Part shown: piece by piece, positions 8,371 through 16,362 of the stretch
How the letters are laid out: every line of letters starts with the position of its first letter
Numbering within the stretch: position 1 is the stretch's first letter
Origin: Fluviispira vulneris
GTDB lineage: Bacteria; Bdellovibrionota_B; Oligoflexia; Silvanigrellales; Silvanigrellaceae
Assembly (NCBI RefSeq): GCF_014281055.1
Contig: NZ_JACRSE010000006.1
Location: 206,999-270,998 of the forward strand
DNA length: 64,000 nt
Reading direction: 5' to 3'
Program-made: the position numbers and the translations under genes
The notes under the pieces: model-generated
Told to the model about the DNA's origin: nothing
The model's database searches: none
The model's input: the letters and a program-made list of their open reading frames with translations, nothing else

Positions 8371-8571
8371 ATCGTTAAAGTCTTCTAAGTCTAAATCTTC
8401 ATTTAGCTGTTCTGCATCGCTAACGTCATTCAACAACTCTATAAATAAAGATGCTTTTGCTCCAAGTTCATAATATAAATTTAGATCATTAATTCTTAAG
8501 TCTGAACTGTTTAAACACTTAATCATATCTAAAGCTTCTCTTTTCATAATTTCAAAATTTTCAACTTTCAC
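8365..8571 (-). CDS. Small acidic protein of unknown function
   Basis: 68 aa, starting with GTG. AAGGAG lies 7 nt upstream on the minus strand, which strongly supports a real gene despite its size. The protein is acidic, especially at the C-terminus (AEQLNEDLDLEDFNDL), and is probably alpha-helical, with no signal peptide or membrane segment. A hairpin terminator overlaps its stop. I recognise no family. It stands alone in a low-density stretch next to a candidate small RNA, and acidic small proteins of this kind are sometimes anti-activators or adaptors, but nothing here shows that. Confidence 0.6.
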   Translation of the reverse strand: MKVENFEIMKREALDMIKCLNSSDLRINDLNLYYELGAKASLFIELLNDVSDAEQLNEDLDLEDFNDL

Positions 8572-8663
8572 TTTAGCTCCTTAAGATTTTTTAATAAATA
8601 AATAATTTAATATCAATATATAAATAATTTTTTATTTTACTAGACAATAATTATATCGTTAAT

Positions 8664-8748
8664 AGATGTGCACTCCTTTACATTTTGAGCACAGCTATGT
8701 ATCCTAAGGTTGCAGAGAAGGGTACACACAGTGTGCTCTTTTTTTTAA
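8664..8748 (+). ncRNA. Candidate small RNA with a two-tier terminator hairpin
   Basis: In a gap without genes, GAGCACA (8687-8693) pairs perfectly with TGTGCTC (8732-8738). Inside it, TGTATCC (8698-8704) pairs with GGGTACA (8720-8726), with one G-T. Eight T follow at once (8739-8746). This is a stable nested hairpin with a proper U tail on the + strand. No gene ends just upstream on that strand (the neighbour is leftward), so it more likely ends a small independent RNA than an mRNA. The 5' end is a guess. Confidence 0.5.
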
Positions 8749-8870
8749 TTAAACTTTTTTCAAAAGTTTCCCCATTAAGATTTTTCTCATTTATGAGAAA
8801 TAAATTGCAGAAATATGATATTTATTTTGTACCAGATTGTTGATTTTATGTCAATTAAGGTTTTAAATTT

Positions 8871-9485
8871 ATGAAAAAAAAAGTTTTTAGCGCTAAAAGC
8901 TCACCTATAAAAACTAAAATTGCAGAGGAAATAAATAAAACACGTAAAGAAAATAATTTAACCATTGCACAAATTGCCAAATATCTTGAAGTCTCGACTG
9001 CAAATGCAGGAAAATATGCTAATGCCGATGTCGAATCGCCACCTTACCGTGTCGTCTCGTGTCTTGCGCGTCTACAGGGAAGAAAAGTTTCTGATCTCGT
9101 AAAAGAAATTGAAGAAGAAGACACTTTTCGAAATCATGAAAAAATAGAAGACTATTTGGATGTCTTAAATTTTCTAAGTCACGGGCTCGATGAAGAATTT
9201 AAAATGCTGTTCGAAATGATCCGAAAGAAGTCCGCTTTGCATTCGGATATTAAAAAGAATTTAAGTTGTATATTGCGTATAGCCAAATTTTTGCTTTTAC
9301 TTGACTATGAGAATCTTTTGAAAAAAGAGGATGAGTTTTTAATCTTTGTAAAGCTATTTTTAGAAGCTCGAAGAGATTTAGATCCATCCGACGAGCAATT
9401 GCTGCTGGATGGAAAATTAAATATTATTAAAGAACATTTTAAAATGCTTAAGTTAAGTGAAGAAGTAAAAAATCAATTTTCATAA
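8871..9485 (+). CDS. XRE-like helix-turn-helix regulator
   Basis: 204 aa. Residues about 15-75 form a Cro/C1-type helix-turn-helix: KIAEEINKTRKENNLTIAQIAKYLEVSTANAGKYANADVESPPYRVVSCLARLQGRKVSDLV, with the LTIAQIAKYLEVS helix-turn start easily recognised. The remaining 130 residues are helical and hydrophobic/charged (LLLLDYENLLKKEDEFLIFVKLFLEARRDL), probably a dimerisation or sensing domain of unknown type. It is cytoplasmic, with no membrane segment. No ribosome site is obvious before the ATG (only T/A-rich sequence). It stands alone downstream of the candidate sRNA. The next gene is convergent, 8 bp away. Target genes are unknown. Confidence 0.75.
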   Translation: MKKKVFSAKSSPIKTKIAEEINKTRKENNLTIAQIAKYLEVSTANAGKYANADVESPPYRVVSCLARLQGRKVSDLVKEIEEEDTFRNHEKIEDYLDVLNFLSHGLDEEFKMLFEMIRKKSALHSDIKKNLSCILRIAKFLLLLDYENLLKKEDEFLIFVKLFLEARRDLDPSDEQLLLDGKLNIIKEHFKMLKLSEEVKNQFS

Positions 9486-9493
9486 ATATAACT

Positions 9494-10048
9494 TTATGAA
9501 AAACTTTCTATCCTGATTATAATTGAATAATCAACAGAACATTTATCATCCTCGCTTTCAGCATAAGGTGCTGTCATAATTTCATTAATAGCTTTTCTTA
9601 TTATTTCTTTACGTTCTTGAATATATTTTTTTGAGCGTTTTTGCACATAATCGAAACCTATAATTATATCATTTGGATCATCATCCTTTAAACATTTATA
9701 AGCAATCGATGTAGCTGCTTGAGCAGTGTATTTAGAATTTATAAATTTATTTTCTCCACAATGAACATGAAATGCTTTATGATCACATTTGAATTTTCCA
9801 TTTTTAAAATATATAATTCTGTCCGTTATTAACGCAGGTATTATAATTGATTTAGCATATAGCAATTGCTCTTGATTTCCTACACATTTAAAAATATCGT
9901 CAACGTCATCGATAATTGATTGGATTATTGAATTTATTGTATATGAGTAATGTGAATTAAAAATTTTGTTTGAAATTGGAGCAGTTTTTTCTGTTATATA
10001 AAATATACCATCGTTTCTAGAATATTTATTTGATAATATCTCGAGCAT
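9494..10048 (-). CDS. Hypothetical cytoplasmic protein
   Basis: 184 aa from the ATG at 10048, chosen because GAGGT lies 5 nt upstream. Two further in-frame ATGs reach 10081 but lack such a site. No signal peptide or membrane segment. It contains several His/Cys (CDHKAFHVHCGENKF) that could bind metal, and a central hydrophobic stretch (YAKSIIIPALITDRIIYF). I recognise no family. It converges on the XRE regulator with 8 bp between the stops, leaving no room for a shared terminator. Base composition is as AT-rich as the surroundings. Confidence 0.6.
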   Translation of the reverse strand: MLEILSNKYSRNDGIFYITEKTAPISNKIFNSHYSYTINSIIQSIIDDVDDIFKCVGNQEQLLYAKSIIIPALITDRIIYFKNGKFKCDHKAFHVHCGENKFINSKYTAQAATSIAYKCLKDDDPNDIIIGFDYVQKRSKKYIQERKEIIRKAINEIMTAPYAESEDDKCSVDYSIIIRIESFS

Positions 10049-10313
10049 ATTATACCTCATATCAAAACTCAATTTTAACAATATTTATATAACTCTTATT
10101 TTAAAAAATATCAAATCTCTTAATTTATAAATTTAAAATTTTCCAATAGGTTACCATTTTATATTTCATAATTTAGCAGAAAAAAATAATAGATATGAAA
10201 ATTTATTACTATTTATTTATAATATTTTTAAAAAAATAAAATAAAATTATTTAATAAATTTTATTTTATAAAAATATTAATAATAAATATATATATTTAA
10301 CTGTTGATTATAA

Positions 10314-10354
10314 TTTTCTAAATCTATATAATATTTTTATATAGATTTAGAAAA
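10314..10354 (+). promoter_or_regulatory. 18-bp perfect inverted repeat in the leader of the MFS gene
   Basis: Arms 10314-10331 (TTTTCTAAATCTATATAA) and 10337-10354 are exact reverse complements with a 5-nt loop (TATTT). The right arm ends just before the AAAGGA ribosome site of the carrier gene at 10370. It may be an operator for a dimeric repressor or an mRNA hairpin gating translation. Without a T-run it is not a standard terminator. The rest of the 10049-10369 gap is AT-rich with nothing else seen. Confidence 0.75.
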
Positions 10355-10369
10355 CTCAAAGGAAAATCA

Positions 10370-11647
10370 ATGGAATATCTAAAGAGTTTATTAACGAAAA
10401 AAAACTATTTTTTAATATTTATGCACTATTTTATATCACAAATCCCTTTTATAGGAATTGTGTCAACACTCGCTATTATATTGACGAAACGCAATTTAGA
10501 CCCGTCGCAAATTGCAATTGTGATTTTTCTTTTCACCAGTTCCTATCGAGCTTTAAAGGTCATAATTGCACCCTACTTGGATCAATTGGCCGCAGAAAAA
10601 GGGATCGTCATTGGATGTCTGTTTGCAGCCTTTGGTTTTCTAAGCTTTGCAATTTCGGATAATTATTATTTGATCATCCTCTCTCTTCTGCTTACTGGGC
10701 TTGGCATCTCAATTAATAGTATTTCGAGCAAGGTTTTCACTATAGAAAGTTCCGAAAAAGCTGATAACAAAAGTGAAATATTTTCTATAATAATCACATC
10801 TGTCAATATTGCAGGTGCAATTGCCCAACCTTTTGCTTTAAATATGTTAGATAGAAATTATGAGAAAACAATTTTAGTATCTTATGCTATTTTTTACATT
10901 ATCCCAATCATTATTTTTTGTTATCTCTTTAAGAAAAAAGATATTTCAGTTTCGAGTAAAAAAACGGCGCCTCTATCTACCGGGTTTCACACCTATCTCC
11001 ATTTTTTGAAAAATAAATCATTTTTGCTTTTTGTTCTTATCAATATCCTTATTTGGTCTCTCTATGGCCAGTTATATAATGCTTTTTCATTACATATTGG
11101 AGTTAAGTTAAACAATAAAATGTTACTTGGAAATTATTATGTAGCTATGTCTGTATTGATAATTGCTTTTCAATTAATTATTACGAATCTAACTCACAAA
11201 ATTGATAAAGGAGATCCTACAAAAAATCTATATCGTTCTGCTATTGCATTCGCAATTTCATTTATTTTAATCTACTTCAACAGTATAAATATTCTTTTTG
11301 TTATAGCTATTATAATCACTTTTAGTTTAGCTGAAATCCTATTTGGCCCATCACTTGAAGTCTTCGCAATTCAAGTTTGTGGTCATGAAAACAGAAATGT
11401 TTGGATTAGTTTAGTTACTATTAGCACAGCTTTGGGCGAGTCTCTGGGTGGTGGCTTGGGCATAAAAATTTATAGTTTATTTGGCAATTATAACACTTAT
11501 TGGCTTTATGTAGCAATTTACTCTTTTCTAGTCGCTCTCTTTATTTTTTGTGTCCGCTATTTTATTGGCTCTGTGCCAAGCATTCAAACGAAAAATAATA
11601 ATCCTTTGGAATTGGCTTTTGATAAGATCGGAAATAAAGAAAATTAA
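10370..11647 (+). CDS. Major facilitator superfamily transporter
   Basis: 425 aa inner-membrane carrier with about 12 hydrophobic segments arranged as six plus six around a cytoplasmic loop near residues 185-205 (FKKKDISVSSKKTAPLS). The early part FIGIVSTLAIILTKRNLDPSQIAIVIFLFTSSYRALKVIIAPYLDQLAAEKG has the MFS loop 2-3 pattern (RxxK...P..D), and later AEILFGPSLEVFAIQVCGHENRNVWIS fits segments 10-11. Family-level assignment is safe; substrate is not. The start follows AAAGGAAAATCA. A perfect 18-bp inverted repeat sits directly in front of the ribosome site and suggests specific control. It is monocistronic as far as can be seen. Confidence 0.85.
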   Translation: MEYLKSLLTKKNYFLIFMHYFISQIPFIGIVSTLAIILTKRNLDPSQIAIVIFLFTSSYRALKVIIAPYLDQLAAEKGIVIGCLFAAFGFLSFAISDNYYLIILSLLLTGLGISINSISSKVFTIESSEKADNKSEIFSIIITSVNIAGAIAQPFALNMLDRNYEKTILVSYAIFYIIPIIIFCYLFKKKDISVSSKKTAPLSTGFHTYLHFLKNKSFLLFVLINILIWSLYGQLYNAFSLHIGVKLNNKMLLGNYYVAMSVLIIAFQLIITNLTHKIDKGDPTKNLYRSAIAFAISFILIYFNSINILFVIAIIITFSLAEILFGPSLEVFAIQVCGHENRNVWISLVTISTALGESLGGGLGIKIYSLFGNYNTYWLYVAIYSFLVALFIFCVRYFIGSVPSIQTKNNNPLELAFDKIGNKEN

Positions 11648-11807
11648 CTTCACAGCTATGTTTTTTTAATTAATAAAAAACGAGTACTGAAAAACGTCTT
11701 TATCTCCCTCCCTATCAAAATTCAGACACATTCCCTCTTTTAATAAAAATACCATTATACTTAAGTTAAGGTAAATCAATGAAATGAAATTTTGCAAAGG
11801 TTCATAT

Positions 11808-12662
11808 ATGCTTTGTTCTTATAAAAATCTATTTGCGAAACTATGTATTTTGCTAATCTTAACTGTTATTTTATTAGGGCAAACCCGCGCGGTAAAGTCA
11901 CTTGATATCGAAAATGGAGATCTCCCAATAGTACAAATTAACATGTTGTCATTTGATGATGTGAATGCTGTTCTCAGCTCAAAGACTCAGCTTTTTTTCC
12001 CACCAAAACTTGTATCTCCAAACGGAACTTTAAAAAATGAATATAACTTTATAGATTTATTAAACTTTGGCGAATCTATTTTAACAATAAAAGGCAACAA
12101 GCGTTATGCGGCATTTGACAATGGACTCTCAGCAAGTTACCAATTGGACGATATCGTCGATCACTTTTACTATCCCTTTGACAAATACAAAATTAATTTA
12201 CTGTTTTTTTTAGACAGAGTGAATGCAAACGGCACCATTGAAAATATTCCGTTCAAATATAATTGCGATTTCTGCTCCATTCGCGGATATAATATAATAA
12301 CTCATGATATATCAAAACCAAATCAAAATATTCTAACATTAGAAACTTATATTGAACGCCCTTTATCCACAAGAATAATTGCTATGATAAATATTATTTC
12401 GATGTGGGTTTTATCTTTAGTAGTCGTTTTTATGACAATTAGTATTGCTAAAAGTCAAATGAAACCTGAAATAGGTACGTTTGGTTTTATTGCAGGTCTT
12501 CTTTTTACACTTCCTCTTATTCGCAATATTTCACCTATGATTCCATATATGGGTGTTTTTATCGATTTTATCGGATTTTTTATCAATGAATTTATTATTG
12601 CATTCTGTATGGTATTTACAGCATATTACTGGATTGTGCGTAATAAATTGGAAACAACCTGA
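11808..12662 (+). CDS. Membrane protein resembling DUF4436
   Basis: 284 aa from the ATG at 11808 (AAAGG 7 nt upstream). An in-frame ATG at 11784 is possible but poorly spaced. An N-terminal signal sequence or anchor (FAKLCILLILTVILLGQTRA) is followed by about 150 residues outside the membrane (FYYPFDKYKINLLFF, then a CDFC pair) and a C-terminal block of three membrane segments: MWVLSLVVVFMTISIAKS, FGFIAGLLFTLPLIRN and FFINEFIIAFCMVFTAYYW. The GLLFTLPLIRNISPMIPYMGVFIDFIGFF wording resembles DUF4436 proteins, known mainly from actinobacteria. Role unknown. It is not clearly in an operon with the carrier (about 160 bp apart). Confidence 0.65.
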   Translation: MLCSYKNLFAKLCILLILTVILLGQTRAVKSLDIENGDLPIVQINMLSFDDVNAVLSSKTQLFFPPKLVSPNGTLKNEYNFIDLLNFGESILTIKGNKRYAAFDNGLSASYQLDDIVDHFYYPFDKYKINLLFFLDRVNANGTIENIPFKYNCDFCSIRGYNIITHDISKPNQNILTLETYIERPLSTRIIAMINIISMWVLSLVVVFMTISIAKSQMKPEIGTFGFIAGLLFTLPLIRNISPMIPYMGVFIDFIGFFINEFIIAFCMVFTAYYWIVRNKLETT

Positions 12663-12670
12663 ATCTTTTC

Positions 12671-12733
12671 CTATTCTCGTTTAACTATTAACTTGACAGG
12701 CACTAGTTCCAATGAGAAGTTGATGTTTTCATC
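12671..12733 (-). pseudogene. Remnant of an SDR gene 3' end
   Basis: Read leftward, these 63 bases give DENINFSLELVPVKLIVKRE followed by a stop, matching the end of the intact short-chain dehydrogenase at 15559 (...PVSYKVKRE stop). About 40 bp around the stop are highly similar at DNA level, including a shared GACAGGC block. No start, ribosome site or upstream SDR sequence remains. It also contains a small hairpin (12719-12736, 7-bp arms, TTTT loop). Best explained as the decayed end of a duplicated SDR gene. Confidence 0.55.
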
Positions 12734-12751
12734 AACTATGTCATGATTAAT

Positions 12752-14521
12752 TTAAACTTTTTTATCAGCCATATAAACAATTTTTCCATTAAACATTGTC
12801 CAAAGAGATTTTGTATTTAATAAATCTTCAGATGATATTTCAAATATATCTTGATTTAGCAAGGTAAAGTCTGCAAATTTTCCAATCTCAATCGAACCAA
12901 TCTTATCTTGCATCCGTATAGCATTGGCAGCATCAATTGTATATGCATAAAGCATATCTTCTAATTTTACTTTCTCTTCAGGAATAAGTTCTGCGCTTCC
13001 TGTTGATTTTCTTGTTATGGCACGTGTTATAGCTTCCCATGGATTTGCGCTCGAAACTGGCCAATCACTGCCGCCGACTACAAGAGCTTGAGAGCTTATT
13101 AAAGATTTAGTTGGATAAATATATCGATAAATTTGTGCATCGATATATGGTTTAAGGAGATCTACAGTAGATGGATTTGGTACCGCCCACAATAACTGCA
13201 TTGAAGCTGCGACCCCGAGCTTCTTAAAGCGAGAAAAATCACTTGGATCTACAAATTGAAGGTGCGCAACAGTATGATATATCCCACTGTTGCCATTCGT
13301 TTTGCGAGCTGAAGCAACACCATCTAACGCAATTTTAACAGCCTTATCGCCAATGGCATGGATATGTACTAATAAATTACTCTTATCTGCTTCGGTCACA
13401 AATAATCCAAAAGTAGAAGGATTTATAATAGTTGGTACAATAGCTCCGCTATTACTATAAGGTTTAGATAAAGCTGCAGTTTGTGTTGGGTATTCTGGTA
13501 CCCCATCTGCAAAAATTTTCACTCCCAGTATGGAAAAATTTTCGACATGCTTATATTTTTCACGTATTAATTCAATCGTTTTTAAATCAGCTAAGTCAGC
13601 TTTTGGACTTGCAACTAAGGCACCAACGTGGACGGTCAGTTTTTTAATTTCTGCAAGTTTTTCATATATAGGAATAGCTCCTAAATGTTTTAATGAAGGA
13701 TTCATCGTAAACATAGGTTCAGTAGGATAAGCATTTGATATAGCGTCTACCCAAGCAGTAATTCCTTGCGAGTTGAAATAATTTATGGCAGCCTGTCCTG
13801 CTTTAAGCATCAATTGATTGTCAGGTAAAGAAACATTTTTTCTAACTGTATCAAATCCTTCTTCTGACACAAAACCGTTTGGATTATTTTGTGAATCTCT
13901 TCCATAAAATTTTTGTTCTCTCTCAGTTAACCCTGAAATAAATGCTTTAGAAATACCAGATTTCTCTAGCATTGCTTGATTAACCCATGCCGTGTGCCCA
14001 TCATCACCTGCTAATACAATAGGTGTACCAATAAATTCATCTGCGTTAAATAGAGAATGTAAATCGTCAATATTAGACCAATAATTTGTAGATACACTAT
14101 TAATATATATGACATCATCAATAAATGCACTTTTGTTTGCGATAGCTTCTGTTACTTTAGTTTTTAAATCTGGGATAGTTAATAACTCACCATGTAAAGA
14201 AAATCCAACTAATTCTGAAAATCCACCTTGAATCGGGTGAGCATGAGTATCTATCATGCCTGGAAGAAGGACTCTACCTTCTAAATTAATCTTTTTTTTG
14301 GCTACCCATTTTTTTGCTTGTGTATCCGTTCCTACAAAAATTATTTTTCCATCTTGAACCACAACGGCTTGTGCAAACGGCTTTTGTCTTTGTGCAGTAA
14401 ATATTTTTCCATTGTAAATTAATAGATCAGCATTTTTAATTTTATTTGGGAAGGAGAGCGGATGATAAGTAATTAGCAATAAAGCAACGAATCCAATCAA
14501 AGCATAATTTAATTTTTTCAT
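12752..14521 (-). CDS. Exported amidohydrolase (YtcJ-like)
   Basis: 589 aa metal-dependent hydrolase of the amidohydrolase superfamily. An N-terminal signal or anchor (LNYALIGFVALLLITYHPLSF) places it outside the cytoplasm. The domain starts ADLLIYNGKIFTAQ. Metal-site motifs: HxH in PGMIDTHAHPIQGG, His in LLVHIHAIGDKAV, HLQFVDPSDF, and the catalytic Asp in GGSDWPVSSANPWEAI. The C-terminal beta sandwich ends KIGSIEIGKFADFTLLNQDIFE. YtcJ-like proteins hydrolyse N-acyl or amide substrates that cannot be predicted here. Followed by an AT-rich gap. It lies between a decayed and an intact SDR 3' end together with a broken lipocalin, suggesting that this block arrived or was rearranged as a unit. 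Confidence 0.85.
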   Translation of the reverse strand: MKKLNYALIGFVALLLITYHPLSFPNKIKNADLLIYNGKIFTAQRQKPFAQAVVVQDGKIIFVGTDTQAKKWVAKKKINLEGRVLLPGMIDTHAHPIQGGFSELVGFSLHGELLTIPDLKTKVTEAIANKSAFIDDVIYINSVSTNYWSNIDDLHSLFNADEFIGTPIVLAGDDGHTAWVNQAMLEKSGISKAFISGLTEREQKFYGRDSQNNPNGFVSEEGFDTVRKNVSLPDNQLMLKAGQAAINYFNSQGITAWVDAISNAYPTEPMFTMNPSLKHLGAIPIYEKLAEIKKLTVHVGALVASPKADLADLKTIELIREKYKHVENFSILGVKIFADGVPEYPTQTAALSKPYSNSGAIVPTIINPSTFGLFVTEADKSNLLVHIHAIGDKAVKIALDGVASARKTNGNSGIYHTVAHLQFVDPSDFSRFKKLGVAASMQLLWAVPNPSTVDLLKPYIDAQIYRYIYPTKSLISSQALVVGGSDWPVSSANPWEAITRAITRKSTGSAELIPEEKVKLEDMLYAYTIDAANAIRMQDKIGSIEIGKFADFTLLNQDIFEISSEDLLNTKSLWTMFNGKIVYMADKKV

Positions 14522-15102
14522 AAAAATTCCTCATATAATTCGCAGAAATGTATTTTAAAAAATTCTCTCTTGATATTAATATTTAAATAATATTTACAAT
14601 AAAATAATAATTTCCAGAAACATCAAGAAATATAAATAAAAAACACTAAAAATAATGATAGATATTTAATATAAATAATAACTAAATACCTGTTTACTTA
14701 AACAGAAAACAAGTTATGAGCAAGAACAATAAACTATATCAAAACCTATCTTGTCAATACTCAATCTGAAATTTTCAATTTTCAAATAAATGCTTTTTAC
14801 AAAAAATTGTTTTTCTTTGAACAAAAATATACCTAGTTAAGAAATCATACTTAATTTATTCTATGACATCTCCGATGTATCTAACTTGACAAACTATACA
14901 ATTCAATAAAATGTGTTTTATTTTCAGAGCATTTTTTAAATAACCACATAATTCTTAAACAATAATATATGGTTTTTAAATTGAAAAACCACAATTATAA
15001 AAAAACAATAATTATGACGGTTTTTGTGAGAGCAAGAAAAAAATTTTTAATCTGTAAATATAAATTCAAAGTTAACAAGCATATCATAAGTAGGATACTT
15101 TT
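14522..15102. other. Intergenic, AT-rich, no intact gene
   Basis: About 580 bp between the divergent amidohydrolase and lipocalin pseudogene. Many A/T runs; a TTGACA at 14886 could be a -35 box, but no convincing -10 pairs with it. No frame with a ribosome site and no strong hairpin were seen. Confidence 0.5.
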
Positions 15103-15468
15103 ATGATTAAATATTTAAAATTAGCACTATATCCACTCATTACATTTTTTTCTCAAAATATTTATTCCGATCAATGAGTAAAAAATGACCAAAAAGCATC
15201 GGAGTTTAAATTTGATATAAATAAATATTTAGGAACTTGGCATGAGCAAGCACGCCTAGAAACAAAATTTCAAAAAAATTGTGACTCTTCAACAGCTCAT
15301 TATTCTTTAAATAATGATGGGACAATTAAAGTGCTTAATACTTTCAACAGAATAGATGGCAGCAGCAACGATATTATTGGAAAAGCAAAAATTGACCCCA
15401 AAGATCCCAGTGGGCGAAATTTAATTGTTAGCTTTAATTTCATAACAACTTTCAAAGATTATTTATGA
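15103..15468 (+). pseudogene. Lipocalin (Blc-like) pseudogene
   Basis: The ATG at 15103 (GTAGGAT upstream) opens a signal peptide (MIKYLKLALYPLITFFSQNI), but codon 25 is TGA (15175-15177), just after the expected cleavage region. The same frame then continues as a clear bacterial lipocalin: DINKYLGTWHEQARLETKFQ (GxW motif), NCDSSTAHYSLNNDGTIKVLN, GKAKIDPKDPSGRNLIVSF. It ends at a second stop (15466) before the usual GxYxVL.....Y..A barrel end. Outer-membrane lipocalins of this group bind lipids during envelope stress. With a premature stop and a missing last third, the gene is almost certainly dead unless the TGA is read through or is a sequencing error. Confidence 0.8.
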
Positions 15469-15558
15469 TAAACGTGCATAATAAGTTTAAATCCTCAGGC
15501 ATTTCTTTCTCATTCTCATGCTGTGTGAGCAATAAATTAGAGACTACAAAACTCTTTT

Positions 15559-16362
15559 CTATTCCCGTTTTACTTTATAACTGACAGGCGCCTGCACCAA
15601 AGGCAAAACAATAATTTCATCGATGTTCACATGTTCTGGCTCCTTTAAGGTTTGCAAGATAACCCGCGCTATATCTGTTGAATTCAATGCCTTTACCCCA
15701 TCATAAACAGCTTGAGATTTTTCATTGTCTCCATGAAAACGCACGAGACTAAAATCAGTCTTAACCATCCCAGGCGAAACTAAGGAAACACGAATATTTT
15801 TATCATGAAATTCTTGGCGCAAAGCTTCGCTAAATGCACGCACAGCAAATTTAGTCGCACAATATACAGATCCACCTGTATAGCTGTAATGTCCAGCAAT
15901 GCTTCCTAAATTTACAATATGTCCACCGCTTCTCTTAAGCATTTTTCGTGATACAACCGATGCCAATTTAAATGCCACAGTTACGTTTGTTTCGATCATT
16001 TCTTCGAGATCTGTGAAGTTTAATTCAGAAACATTATCACGACCACGTGCGAGACCCGCATTGTTTATAAAAATATCAACATCAAGAGCATTTTCATTTT
16101 CAAGCACAGAAAGAAAATCTTTCTGCATAAGATCGAGAGGTATTAGATTTATTCTTAAATCAGGATACAAATCGAGAATTTCATTTTTTAATTCTGTTAA
16201 TTTATCGCGTCGTCTCGCCACAAGGTTCAGATGCACTCCTTCACGAGCAAGCCAAGCAGCCGTAGCGAGACCGATTCCTGAGCTGGCTCCTGTCACAAGA
16301 GCCGTTTTATTTTTTAATTTTGTTTCGTTGCTTAAAAAGATATCATTTAGAGTTTTCGCCAT
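15559..16362 (-). CDS. Short-chain dehydrogenase/reductase
   Basis: 267 aa NAD(P)-dependent oxidoreductase of the classical SDR family. The Rossmann motif TGASSGIG occurs near residue 24. NLVARRRDKL has basic residues after strand 2, favouring NADP. Also seen are DIFINNAGLARG, GSIAGHYSYTGGSVYCATKFAVRAFSEALRQE (Ser, Tyr, Lys catalytic set) and VSPGMVKTDFS. Wording is close to the YdfG group (serine/3-hydroxy acid dehydrogenases). Start follows AAGGAG with 8 nt spacing and overlaps the end of the lysine aminomutase gene by 20 bp, so the genes are co-transcribed: surE, kamA, SDR. A decayed copy of its 3' end lies at 12671-12733. Confidence 0.92.
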   Translation of the reverse strand: MAKTLNDIFLSNETKLKNKTALVTGASSGIGLATAAWLAREGVHLNLVARRRDKLTELKNEILDLYPDLRINLIPLDLMQKDFLSVLENENALDVDIFINNAGLARGRDNVSELNFTDLEEMIETNVTVAFKLASVVSRKMLKRSGGHIVNLGSIAGHYSYTGGSVYCATKFAVRAFSEALRQEFHDKNIRVSLVSPGMVKTDFSLVRFHGDNEKSQAVYDGVKALNSTDIARVILQTLKEPEHVNIDEIIVLPLVQAPVSYKVKRE

